DNA of 13,855 bases from an uncultured Collinsella sp. (GCA_958447445.1 CAUDAE010000043.1:1-13855); one strand, 5' to 3'. Numbered from the stretch's first letter, positions 6,412 to 13,474 are shown. The notes: a model not told the origin generated them from the sequence alone. A program made the numbers and translations.

Positions 6412-7425
6412 ATGGCATATCCCGTATTTGACCTACACTGCGACACCGCCGACCGAATCGGCTGGGCCACGCTCGATCTCGACCTGCGCTTTACCGCCGG
6501 CACCGACGGTTATTTCCCCGGCGACGAAACGCATCCGCAAGATTTCGACCTCATCGAGGGCAACGCCTGCGCCATCTCGCTCGCAAAGATCGGCAACACG
6601 CCGTGGGCACAGTGCTTCGCCACGTTTGTCCCCGACGAGATTCCCACCGCCCACGCCGCGCGCTTCCAGGCGCAGATCATGGCGCACATGAGCGGCCAGG
6701 CAATGCTCAACCACGACCGCATGGTCAACGTACGCAGCGCGGCAGACATTCGCCCTGCGCTCAAAGATGGCAAGGTCGCCTGCATCCACACCATCGAAAA
6801 CGCCACGTTCTTTGCCGAGGACCCCGCACTGATCGAGGTGCTCAAGAGCTTGGGCGTACTCATGTCATCACTCAGCTGGAACGCGCAGGGGCCGCTCGCG
6901 AGCGGCCACGACACCCACGCCGGCCTCACCGCCGCCGGCATCGAGGCGCTTACGCAGATGGAGCACGCCGGCATGGTGCTCGACGTCTCCCACCTCAACG
7001 ATGAGTGCTTTGACGAGGTTGTCGCCCACGCCACGCGTCCCTTCGTCGCCAGCCACTCCAACTCCCGTGCGGTTTGCGGCGTCAAGCGCAACCTCACCGA
7101 CGACCAGTTCCGCACCATTCGCGACATGGGCGGTATCGTCGGCCTCAACTACTGCAGCGAGTTCCTTTCCAATGACGCAACCGACAAGACCGCCGCAGAC
7201 GTCACCTTCGACCAGCTGGCGGCACATATCGAGCACTGGCTCGACCTGGGCGGCGAGGACGTCATCGCGCTCGGCGGCGACTGGGACGGTGCCACGGTGC
7301 CCGCTTTCCTCTCCGATGCCAGCAAGATGCCCGAGTTCCAGAACATGCTCTCCAAGCATTTTGGCAAGACCGTGATGCAGAAGCTCTGCAGCGACAACGC
7401 GCTTGCCTTCTTTGAGCGTTATTAA
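6412..7425 (+). CDS. Membrane-dipeptidase-family (M19) zinc dipeptidase
   Basis: Protein of 337 residues of the peptidase M19 / renal dipeptidase family, binuclear zinc enzymes that cleave dipeptides, including D-amino-acid types. Metal ligands are in family order: H9 and D11 in DLHCDT, the bridging Glu E129 in HTIEN, H194 in DVSHL and H215 in ASHSN. A further acidic site lies in ALGGDWDG near residue 285. There is no signal peptide or membrane segment, so it is cytoplasmic despite the family name. The ATG at 6412 follows GGAGGA at 6403-6408; an in-frame start at 6382 lacks a comparable signal. It is divergent from the FKBP-ureE pair. It may recycle peptides, but no peptide transporter is adjacent. 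Confidence 0.93.
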   Translation: MAYPVFDLHCDTADRIGWATLDLDLRFTAGTDGYFPGDETHPQDFDLIEGNACAISLAKIGNTPWAQCFATFVPDEIPTAHAARFQAQIMAHMSGQAMLNHDRMVNVRSAADIRPALKDGKVACIHTIENATFFAEDPALIEVLKSLGVLMSSLSWNAQGPLASGHDTHAGLTAAGIEALTQMEHAGMVLDVSHLNDECFDEVVAHATRPFVASHSNSRAVCGVKRNLTDDQFRTIRDMGGIVGLNYCSEFLSNDATDKTAADVTFDQLAAHIEHWLDLGGEDVIALGGDWDGATVPAFLSDASKMPEFQNMLSKHFGKTVMQKLCSDNALAFFERY

Positions 7426-7442
7426 TTTCACATCCCCTGAGC

Positions 7443-7476
7443 GGGCCGACATGCCGAACGGTCGACATGCCGGCCC
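7443..7476. repeat. Hairpin with internal direct repeat between dipeptidase and YgjP-like genes
   Basis: Inverted repeat with 11-nt arms (7443-7453 and 7466-7476), one mismatch and a 12-nt loop, starting 18 nt after the dipeptidase stop. The same stretch contains CGACATGCCG twice (at 7447 offset by one base, and 7463). There is no T-run after either arm, so it is not a standard intrinsic terminator. It might slow or stabilise transcripts between the two genes. Confidence 0.45.
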
Positions 7477-7499
7477 GTCCCCAATCTGAAGGACCACTT

Positions 7500-8276
7500 T
7501 TGACGCAGCAGTTTACGATTTCCGCATCCCGACCGGATGGGACGCCGATTCCCGTCGTCGTGACCAAAAAGCGCGTCAAGAACTTCAACCTACGCGTCAC
7601 ATCGAGCGGTGAGGTCCACGCCAGCGCACCGCTCGGCGCCAGCCGCGAGCGTATCGAAGCGTTTGTGAAGCGCAACAGCGCCTGGATTATCAGCCGGCTT
7701 GCCCAGCGTGAGCAACGTCAGGCGACGGCGCGAGAGCCGCTTAGCCCCTCGTCCATCATTGCACTTTGGGGCAAGCCCATCACGGTACAGGATGCACTCG
7801 ATCACAACTTTGCATCACCCGCACCGCGGCCCAAGCAGGCCACCTTCGCAAGTTTTATGGGTACCGACGAGCCAGACGAACGTCCGCAGGCCAAGTGGAA
7901 CGCGACCCTCGATAGCTTAACGCCCAGTGAGATCCAAGCCCATATTGACCAGCTCTATACGTCCGAGGTCACATCGGCACTGCGCGATATTGTGCACGCA
8001 TACGAAATCGCAATGGGTGTCGACGTTTCCCGCGTTTCCGTGCGCAGCATGAAAACGCGCTGGGGATCATGCACGCCCAAAACCGGCGCCATTCGCATCG
8101 CACGAGAACTTGCCGCCTACCCCGTCGAGTGCCTTGACATGGTTGTCGCCCACGAGCTCGTCCACCTGCTCGAGCCGAGCCACAACCAGCGGTTCCACGT
8201 CCTGCTCGACACATACTGCCCCAACAATAGAGCACTGTCTCAGCGACTCAAGCAGCCGCCCCTCAACAAGCTCTAG
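7500..8276 (+). CDS. YgjP/SprT-like zinc metallopeptidase (DUF45/M48-related), TTG start
   Basis: Protein of about 258 residues. The C-terminal half (about 150-258) matches the YgjP/DUF45 group: RVSVRSMKTRWGSC, then HELVHLLEPSHNQRF at 218-232, with zinc ligands H218 and H222, catalytic E219 and a third His at H228. The N-terminal part (KKRVKNFNLRVTSSGEVHAS) is the usual beta-rich lead-in. Biochemical function of the group is poorly known; a peptidase role is inferred from HExxH. The first in-frame ATG (7467) sits inside the upstream hairpin and has no ribosome-binding site. TTG at 7500 follows GAAGGA (7488-7493) by 6 nt and is chosen. Its stop is only 6 bp from the converging folB stop, with no terminator visible. 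Confidence 0.85.
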   Translation: MTQQFTISASRPDGTPIPVVVTKKRVKNFNLRVTSSGEVHASAPLGASRERIEAFVKRNSAWIISRLAQREQRQATAREPLSPSSIIALWGKPITVQDALDHNFASPAPRPKQATFASFMGTDEPDERPQAKWNATLDSLTPSEIQAHIDQLYTSEVTSALRDIVHAYEIAMGVDVSRVSVRSMKTRWGSCTPKTGAIRIARELAAYPVECLDMVVAHELVHLLEPSHNQRFHVLLDTYCPNNRALSQRLKQPPLNKL

Positions 8277-8282
8277 CGTCGA

Positions 8283-8768
8283 CTAGCGCACGCGCTCGAT
8301 CTCGACGCCGCAGCTTGCCAGGGGAAGACCGACGGGCGCCCAAGGCTTATCGAGCTTAACGTGCACGCCAAGCAGCAGGGGGTAACGACGTAGCAGCATC
8401 TGGGCCACACCCTCGGCTGCAGCCTCGATGAGCTTAAACGTATGCTCGCGCAGATAGCCATCGACATCGTGGCATACCGAGCCGTAGTCAATCGAGGCGT
8501 CCAGGTTATCGTGCTCCCCCGCTGCACGCAGGTCGGCATAGAGCACCAGGGACACGATGAACTTCTGGCCCAGCGCGTTCTCTTCGGGATATACGCCGTG
8601 GTTAGCAAAAACCTCAAGACCTTCAACGGTGATGCGGTCGGCATGGCGCAGATCGTCATAACTCACGTGGGGTACCGCCGTTGCGGTGGATATTTCGCCC
8701 CTTCCACGGCGGGCGAGCTCGGCACCTTCAGTCTTGGTTGCATTCTCGGGCAGTTTCTTATTGCTCAT
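8283..8768 (-). CDS. folB: Dihydroneopterin aldolase with N-terminal extension
   Basis: Converts 7,8-dihydroneopterin to 6-hydroxymethyl-dihydropterin and glycolaldehyde in folate synthesis. Core residues from about 44 onward match FolB: DRITVEGLEVFANHGVYPEE (with the HG-Y-EE active-site patch), LDASIDYGSV, and the catalytic-Lys segment VKLDKPWAPVG. Typical FolB has about 120 residues, while this has 161, because roughly 43 extra hydrophilic residues precede the core. The start at 8768 has a clear AAGGAG 8-9 nt upstream, and no Met codon occurs between it and the core, so the extension looks real. It is the last gene of the leftward folE, HD, folB group, 43 nt behind the HD gene. No folK or folP is visible here. 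Confidence 0.92.
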   Translation of the reverse strand: MSNKKLPENATKTEGAELARRGRGEISTATAVPHVSYDDLRHADRITVEGLEVFANHGVYPEENALGQKFIVSLVLYADLRAAGEHDNLDASIDYGSVCHDVDGYLREHTFKLIEAAAEGVAQMLLRRYPLLLGVHVKLDKPWAPVGLPLASCGVEIERVR

Positions 8769-8811
8769 CGCGATCGTCTCCTTCGTTTAGAACCCCGACC
8801 GCGCAAACTAA

Positions 8812-9393
8812 CTACACGCGAATCGACAGGTTCTTTTTATCATCGCTCCAGTTGCAAGCATTGCGCGCGGGGCATGCAAAGCAGGCGCGTGAGGCCTTGT
8901 CGGCCGCATAGAGCAAACGCTCAAGCGGTTGGCTGTTCACGCGCAGCTTTCGATGGCCCAGAATGGCCGTCTTAATGGCTGCGGCATCGGCCGGCTCAAA
9001 CGCCACGTCATCGGGCATGCCGCCGAGAATCGCATCAGCGACGCGTTCGCTTGCAACATCATGGGATATACCCGATTCATACTGTTCATCTTTGCCGATA
9101 TCGTGAAGAAGTGCCGTGGCGTAGATGACCTCGCGGTCAAATTCGAGCTGTTCCTCAAGATTCTTGATCCACATAATGCGAGCGACATCGAGAAGATGGT
9201 CAATACCGTGGCGGCAGAAGATGCGCCCCGATTCCAACTGTGCAATGTTGCCCAGGTGCCGCCGGAACAGCCCGTTGGCACAGATGTAATCAATGCGAGG
9301 CATGGCACCAAAAGGCGCCAGGCCCGAAGCCATAAAACCGCGACGCGGCGTTCCCTCGTCAGTATTCGATGTAAAGTCGTTGACGACTCTCAT
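8812..9393 (-). CDS. HD-domain phosphohydrolase in a folate operon
   Basis: Protein of 193 residues with an HD-type metal site: H66 (HGIDHLLDVARI), H97-D98 (ALLHDIGKDEQ), H111, a GHRK motif, and a late D165 (LLYAADKASR). HD proteins are metal-dependent phosphohydrolases acting on nucleotides or similar phosphates. The C-terminus adds a Cys cluster, C171, C174 and C180 (RACFACPARNACNW), which could bind a metal. The gene lies between folE and folB, starting 2 nt after folE. From context it may act on a pterin phosphate or sense a pathway nucleotide; this is not shown by the sequence. The Shine-Dalgarno before 9393 is weak (coupling is likely), and starts at internal Met 21 or 31 are possible. 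Confidence 0.82.
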   Translation of the reverse strand: MRVVNDFTSNTDEGTPRRGFMASGLAPFGAMPRIDYICANGLFRRHLGNIAQLESGRIFCRHGIDHLLDVARIMWIKNLEEQLEFDREVIYATALLHDIGKDEQYESGISHDVASERVADAILGGMPDDVAFEPADAAAIKTAILGHRKLRVNSQPLERLLYAADKASRACFACPARNACNWSDDKKNLSIRV

Positions 9394-9395
9394 AG

Positions 9396-9953
9396 TTAGC
9401 GTCCCAGCATCCTAAAGAATCGCTCCTCGAGCGCCGGATCGGCCTCAAAGACGCCGCGACGAGCGAGCGTCACGGTCTTGGTGCCAGGCTTTTGCACGCC
9501 GCGCATGGTCATGCACATATGCTCAGCTTCCATGAGCACAATCGCTCCCTGGGGAGCGAGATACTCCATGAGGGCATCGGCAACCTGTGCGCACAGCTGC
9601 TCCTGCAGCTGCAGACGACGGGCGTAGACCTCAACCGTGCGGGCAAGCTTAGAGAGCCCTGCGACACGGCCGTTAGGGATATAGCCAATGGCGGCCTTGC
9701 CATAAAACGGCAGCAGATGGTGCTCGCACAGCGAGTAGAACGTGATGTCGCGCTCGATAACCAAATCGTTCGAAGCGACGGCAAAGGTTTTGGACAGGTG
9801 CTCCTCGGCACTCTGGTCCATACCGCCGGCGATCTCACCATACATACGGGCAACGCGCGCCGGGGTCTCCAGCAGGCCCTCACGAGTTGGGTCCTCGCCT
9901 ATGCCCTCAAGCAACAGCTTAATGGCGGCCTCGACTTTTTCCTGATCGACCAT
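9396..9953 (-). CDS. folE: GTP cyclohydrolase I (FolE, type IA)
   Basis: Makes 7,8-dihydroneopterin triphosphate from GTP, the first step of tetrahydrofolate synthesis. The protein has 185 residues, normal for the compact bacterial enzyme. The zinc site is visible as C76 and H79 (SLCEHHLLPF) and C147 (EHMCM), spaced as in the E. coli enzyme. GYIPNGRVAGLSKLAR and LQEQLCAQVADAL are the usual GTP-pocket and pentamer segments. The ATG at 9953 follows GAGG by about 5 nt; an upstream in-frame start at 10016 adds residues unlike the family. It overlaps nothing and is followed after 2 nt by the HD gene, then folB, which points to a pterin operon. Confidence 0.95.
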   Translation of the reverse strand: MVDQEKVEAAIKLLLEGIGEDPTREGLLETPARVARMYGEIAGGMDQSAEEHLSKTFAVASNDLVIERDITFYSLCEHHLLPFYGKAAIGYIPNGRVAGLSKLARTVEVYARRLQLQEQLCAQVADALMEYLAPQGAIVLMEAEHMCMTMRGVQKPGTKTVTLARRGVFEADPALEERFFRMLGR

Positions 9954-9987
9954 CTGGGCCTCACTTTTCCGATTTTGCGTTCGCACT

Positions 9988-10018
9988 ATGGTACCACGCC
10001 CTCCGGCATCGGCCACAA
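9988..10018 (-). promoter_or_regulatory. Candidate promoter for the folE-HD-folB group
   Basis: In the 66-bp gap after nrdG, the leftward strand carries TACCAT (complement of 9988-9993) as a possible -10 and TTGTGG (complement of 10013-10018) as a possible -35, 19 nt apart. The spacing is long, so this is tentative. No terminator was seen between nrdG and folE, so readthrough from nrdG is also possible. Confidence 0.25.
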
Positions 10019-10019
10019 G

Positions 10020-10601
10020 CTACATAGTATGGGTCGAATAGACCGGATCGTCCCGCCAAAGCTCCACGGCGTCGCAAAGCGCAACGTTCTCACGCTCGGC
10101 ACGAGCACGCGTGGCGTTCATATCAATCACGCGCTGATTGCTCGAGCCCCTAAAGCGCAGCGTGATATCGTACAGGTCCTGAACAAACGGGCCGTCCACC
10201 AACATGTCGAGGCAGGCCAGAATACGGTCCGTCACCTCGGTATGATGACGGCCACCCGGCATAAGCTCCTCGAGCACATCACCGGTGAAGCACCAAATGG
10301 TCTTGCCCGACCCCGCGGGATAGGCCGCACGCACGCGTTCGATAAAGTCAACAAGCCCCACCTGATTCTCGGGCTCCATAGGCTCGCCGCCCAGAATCGT
10401 CAGGCCATCGATAAAGGGATGGTCGAGACTCTCGATAATCTTGTCCTCGACGGCACGGTCGAACGGCTCACCCGCAGCAAAGTCCCACGCGACAGAGTTA
10501 AAGCAGTTCTTGCACCCACGACGGCACCCGCTCACAAACAGAGAAGTACGAACGCCTTCCCCATCAGCAATGTCGAAATACTTAATGTTCGCGTAATTCA
10601 T
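10020..10601 (-). CDS. nrdG: Anaerobic ribonucleoside-triphosphate reductase activating protein (radical SAM)
   Basis: Radical-SAM activase that generates the glycyl radical on NrdD. The protein has 193 residues. The 4Fe-4S motif is C26-x3-C30-x2-C33 (SGCRRGCKNCFN), the CxxxCxxC spacing typical of radical SAM activases. The GGEP SAM-binding motif follows in LTILGGEPM. The N-terminus MNYANIKYFDI and the DGEGVRTSLFVSGC lead are typical of NrdG. The open frame extends upstream to a TTG at 10718, but that part crosses a hairpin; ATG 10601 has GGGAG at 8-nt spacing. It lies downstream of nrdD but is separated from it by 427 bp that include a terminator, an unusually long gap for this usually tight pair. 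Confidence 0.95.
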   Translation of the reverse strand: MNYANIKYFDIADGEGVRTSLFVSGCRRGCKNCFNSVAWDFAAGEPFDRAVEDKIIESLDHPFIDGLTILGGEPMEPENQVGLVDFIERVRAAYPAGSGKTIWCFTGDVLEELMPGGRHHTEVTDRILACLDMLVDGPFVQDLYDITLRFRGSSNQRVIDMNATRARAERENVALCDAVELWRDDPVYSTHTM

Positions 10602-10602
10602 A

Positions 10603-10716
10603 GGTAACTCTCCCGGGAGGCCGGGACATATCATCCCGTCCTCAAACATTCTCGGCCTGCGGCCTGCGAAACTGCGGGCGGGACGATATGTCCCGGCCTC
10701 ATGCAAAGGGTAACTC
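10603..10716. mobile_element. MITE-like 98-bp hairpin element flanked by an 8-bp direct repeat
   Basis: GGTAACTC occurs at 10603-10610 and again at 10709-10716. Between them, arms 10617-10641 and 10676-10700 form a 25-bp inverted repeat (23 of 25 paired by my count, starting GAGGCCGGGACATATC). The 34-nt loop contains GGCCTGC twice in tandem (10654-10667). An 8-bp repeat around a long palindrome resembles a target duplication around a miniature transposable element or REP-like unit. The outermost bases of the element are not inverted copies of each other, which weakens a classic MITE reading. The GGGAG Shine-Dalgarno of nrdG lies inside the putative element. Confidence 0.5.
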
Positions 10717-10834
10717 AATGAACGAAGCGAACATCGAGCATAGGGTTCGAGATCTAATAAAAACTGGGTTGCGGCTCAACCGCCATCGCAAGTAAATCGC
10801 AGCTGCAGCTCGAATTATCTCCGCTACGAACTTC

Positions 10835-11061
10835 GAGGAGTGAGCAGACCGCATGCCGCATCTCAGCTACGTCAACTTGGCTGAGCCGAGAGGGCCGCTT
10901 GGGCTTTTGCTCGATATGAGTTCCGCACGCAAAGAAGGCCACTTAATGTGGCCTTCGTCTTGCGCAGGACTGTCCGAAATAGCGAGCAAATGCCCAAGCG
11001 GCCCTCTCGGTTCAGCCCCGGAGCGGTATTAGAGATGCAACACGCGGTCGCGGATCTCCTC
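10835..11061. repeat. Large inverted repeat around the nrdD terminator, including a copy of the nrdD 3' end
   Basis: Positions 10879-10913 and 10983-11017 are inverted copies at 33 of 35 bases. The alignment continues outward without gaps: 10835-10878 against 11018-11061, 26 of 44 bases, with exact blocks GAGGAG, GACCGC and GCATCTC. The right side there is the last coding segment of nrdD (the codons for D-R-V-L-H-L and the stop). So 10835-10867 resembles an inverted, decayed copy of the nrdD tail. Total 59 of 79 by hand count. The centre (10948) nearly coincides with the terminator hairpin. Confidence 0.7.
10934..10956 (-). terminator. Intrinsic terminator downstream of nrdD
   Basis: GAAGGCCAC (10934-10942) pairs perfectly with GTGGCCTTC (10948-10956) across a 5-nt loop. 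In the leftward direction it is followed by TTTGCG after the TTC of the stem, a short U-rich tail; the rightward tail (GTCTTGCG) is weaker. It lies 72 bp past the nrdD stop and would separate nrdD transcription from nrdG, at least partly. Confidence 0.7.
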
Positions 11062-13251
11062 GGTTCGACCCTGGTTCCAGAATTGAGTACCGATGTAGCC
11101 GCACGTACGACGGGCGACGTTCATCTTCTCCTGATCGCGGTTGCCACAGTTGGGGCACTCCCACACCAGCTTGCCGTCATCCTCGACAATCTTGATCTCA
11201 CCGTCGTAGCCGCACACCTGGCAGTAGTCGCTCTTGGTGTTGAGCTCGGCGTACATGATGTTGTCGTAGATGTACTGCATCACGCGAATGACAGCCTTGA
11301 GGTTGTCCTGCATGTTGGGAACCTCGACGTAGGAGATGGCACCGCCCGGCGAAAGCTGCTGGAACATACCCTCGAACTTGAGCTTGTCGAATGCGTCGAT
11401 CTCCTCGGACACGTGGACGTGGTAGCTGTTGGTGATGTAGCCCTTGTCCGTCACGCCCGGAATGATGCCAAAACGACGCTGCAGGCACTTGGCGAACTTG
11501 TAGGTCGTCGACTCCAACGGCGTGCCGTACAGCGAGAAATCGATGTCGCTCGCAGCCTTCCACTCGGCGCACTTGTCGTTCATGCGCTGCATGACGGCCA
11601 TGGCAAAGGGCGTGCCTTCCTTCTCGGTGTGACTGTGGCCCGTCATGTACTTGACGCACTCATACAGGCCGGCATAACCCAGACTAATGGTGGAGTAACC
11701 GCCCACGAGCAGCTTATCGATCGTCTCGCCCTTCTTCAGACGGGCGAGGGCACCGTACTGCCAAAGAATCGGTGCGGCGTCAGAAAGCGTACCCATCAGA
11801 CGCTCATGACGGCACAGCAAGGCGCGGTGGCACAGCTCAAGGCGCTCGTCGAAGATCTTCCAGAACTTATCCATATCCTGGTGCGAGCTCAGCGCGACAT
11901 CGGGCAGGTTGATGGTCACGACGCCCTGGTTAAAGCGACCATAGTACTTGGGCTTGTTCGGGTCGTAGTTCAGCGCGTTGGCAACGTTGTTAAAGCCGTT
12001 GCCCGAGCGGTCGGGCGTCAGGAAGCTGCGGCAACCCATGCAGGTATAGCAGTCGCCGTTGCCCGCGGTCTCGCCCTTCGACAGCTTGAGCTCGCGCATC
12101 TTCTTCTCAGAGATGTAGTCGGGCACCATGCGCTTGGCGGTGCACTTCGCAGCCAGCTGAGTCAGGTAGAAGTACGGGGAATCCTCGTAAACGTTATCGT
12201 CCTCGAGCACATAGATAAGCTTGGGGAACGCCGGGGTGATCCACACGCCGGCCTCGTTCTTAACGCCCTCATAGCGCTGACGGAGCGTCTCCTCCACGAT
12301 CATGGCAAGGTCGTGCTTCTCCTGCGCCGAGCGAGCCTCGTTGAGATACATGAAGACCGTCACGAACGGCGCCTGGCCGTTGGTGGTCATAAGGGTCACA
12401 ACCTGATACTGAATCGTCTGGACGCCGCGACGGATCTCGTCACGCAGACGGTCCTCAACGACCTCACGGACCTTCTCGGCAGACGCAGAGACGCCGAGCT
12501 CCTCGAGCTCGCGGGCGACCTCGCCGCGAATCTTTTGACGGCTCACTTCGACGAACGGGGCAAGATGGGTCAGCGAAATCGACTGGCCACCGTACTGGGA
12601 GGAAGCAACCTGGGCGATAATCTGCGTCGCGATGTTGCAGGCGGTCGAGAAGCTGTGCGGCTTCTCAATCAGCGTACCCGAGATAACAGTACCGTTCTGG
12701 AGCATATCCTCCAGGTTCACCAGATCGCAGTTGTGCATATGCTGGGCAAAGTAATCCGAATCGTGGAAATGAATCAGGCCCTCATTATGGGCATCCACGA
12801 TCTCTTGAGGCAGCAGCACACGCTGAGTCAGGTCCTTGGAGATCTCGCCAGCCATGTAGTCACGCTGAACGGAATTGACGGTCGGGTTCTTGTTGGAGTT
12901 CTCCTGCTTGACCTCTTCGTTGTTGCACTCAATCAGCGACAGAATCTTGTCGTCGGTCGTGTTCTTCTGGCGCTTCAGGCTCTGAACATAGCGATAGATG
13001 ATGTAATGGCGAGCGACCTCGTAGCAGTCGAGACGCATAATCTCGTCCTCGACCAGATCCTGAATCTCCTCGACCGACACGGTGTGGCCCGCGTTCTCGC
13101 ATGCCTCGGCGACGTTTTGTGCCGCGTAAACCACCTGGCGGTCGGTAAGACGAGAGCTCTCCTCGACCTCCAAGTTTGCGGCGCGGATGGCATTGACGAT
13201 CTTATCGATGTCAAAGACAACCTCGGTGCCGCTGCGCTTGATGATCTTCAT
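11029..13251 (-). CDS. nrdD: Anaerobic (class III) ribonucleoside-triphosphate reductase
   Basis: Reduces ribonucleoside triphosphates to dNTPs without oxygen, using a glycyl radical. The protein has 740 residues, normal for NrdD. An N-terminal ATP-cone (about 1-95, beginning KIIKRSGTEVVFDIDKI) gives allosteric control. Active-site Cys residues lie in GDCYTCMGCRSFL. The C-terminal zinc site has C677/C680 (CQVCG) and C699/C702 (CPNCG). The glycyl-radical motif RRTCGYIG has G718, and the protein ends in the family-typical RVLHL. The ATG at 13251 is chosen because it starts directly at the ATP-cone; AGAGG lies 7 nt upstream. The frame extends 10 codons further to 13281 without a comparable signal. 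The upstream NrdR box indicates repression by NrdR. Its activase NrdG is encoded next on the same strand. Confidence 0.97.
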   Translation of the reverse strand: MKIIKRSGTEVVFDIDKIVNAIRAANLEVEESSRLTDRQVVYAAQNVAEACENAGHTVSVEEIQDLVEDEIMRLDCYEVARHYIIYRYVQSLKRQKNTTDDKILSLIECNNEEVKQENSNKNPTVNSVQRDYMAGEISKDLTQRVLLPQEIVDAHNEGLIHFHDSDYFAQHMHNCDLVNLEDMLQNGTVISGTLIEKPHSFSTACNIATQIIAQVASSQYGGQSISLTHLAPFVEVSRQKIRGEVARELEELGVSASAEKVREVVEDRLRDEIRRGVQTIQYQVVTLMTTNGQAPFVTVFMYLNEARSAQEKHDLAMIVEETLRQRYEGVKNEAGVWITPAFPKLIYVLEDDNVYEDSPYFYLTQLAAKCTAKRMVPDYISEKKMRELKLSKGETAGNGDCYTCMGCRSFLTPDRSGNGFNNVANALNYDPNKPKYYGRFNQGVVTINLPDVALSSHQDMDKFWKIFDERLELCHRALLCRHERLMGTLSDAAPILWQYGALARLKKGETIDKLLVGGYSTISLGYAGLYECVKYMTGHSHTEKEGTPFAMAVMQRMNDKCAEWKAASDIDFSLYGTPLESTTYKFAKCLQRRFGIIPGVTDKGYITNSYHVHVSEEIDAFDKLKFEGMFQQLSPGGAISYVEVPNMQDNLKAVIRVMQYIYDNIMYAELNTKSDYCQVCGYDGEIKIVEDDGKLVWECPNCGNRDQEKMNVARRTCGYIGTQFWNQGRTEEIRDRVLHL

Positions 13252-13472
13252 CCTCTTGCCTCTTTCGCATCGTAGCCTCATCGCGCTTCAGAGCCAAACG
13301 ATACCCGGCAGGGCTTGCCCCTGTCTTGCGGCGCCGTCGCGCAATCTGTGTTCTCGATAAACCATAAGCCTCCATGCGGACATTCCCTGGAGCCGATCAA
13401 GCGGCTCCAGGACACGTTCAAAAGAGGCAGTTAAGGTCTTCGTTCTCTGTCCGCCATCTATCATACGACAAA
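13252..13472 (-). other. Long 5' leader of nrdD with a stable hairpin
   Basis: If the promoter below is right, nrdD mRNA has about 220 untranslated nucleotides. They contain a perfect 10-bp stem (13386-13395 with 13402-13411, CCTGGAGCCG, 6-nt loop) and a smaller CAGGG/CCCTG stem near 13311-13325. Neither is followed by a T-run, so they are not clear terminators. A 63-codon frame (13479-13288) starts at the very 5' end of the leader, but nothing supports its translation. I recognise no known riboswitch class. Confidence 0.4.
13386..13411 (-). repeat. Perfect 10-bp hairpin in the nrdD leader
   Basis: CCTGGAGCCG (13386-13395) and CGGCTCCAGG (13402-13411) with a 6-nt loop ATCAAG. GC-rich, no poly-T on either side, about 135 nt before the nrdD start codon. 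It could be an mRNA-stability or pausing element. Confidence 0.6.
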
Positions 13473-13474
13473 GA

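Larger units (their letters stand above)
10602..11028. other. 427-bp gap between nrdD and nrdG, rich in inverted repeats
   Basis: No convincing gene is present; short frames on both strands (for example the leftward frame 10754-10942) look like by-products of the repeats. Contents are a 98-bp hairpin element next to the nrdG start, then about 120 bp (10717-10834) with only a small dyad (GGTTG-N5-CAACC near 10765) and a possible leftward promoter (TTGAGC, 16 nt, TTAGAT), then a large palindrome centred at 10948 around a terminator. The length and repeat content contrast with the 2-66-bp gaps of the following leftward genes. Confidence 0.6.

Noticed and set aside
7443..7476. Intrinsic terminator after the dipeptidase gene
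   Set aside because: The stem is present, but no T-run follows it in either direction.
9492..10607. 371-codon rightward frame opposite folE and nrdG
   Set aside because: Antisense shadow; both leftward genes have their metal-binding signatures intact.
10754..10942. 62-codon leftward frame in the nrdD-nrdG gap, similar in translation to the antisense of the nrdD end
   Set aside because: The similarity comes from the DNA inverted repeat, not from a conserved protein; no ribosome-binding site and it overlaps the terminator.
10948..13275. 775-codon rightward open frame opposite nrdD
   Set aside because: It is the antisense shadow of the high-GC nrdD gene, which has every class III reductase motif. 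The frame translates to low-complexity Val/Leu/Asp/His-rich protein with no family features.
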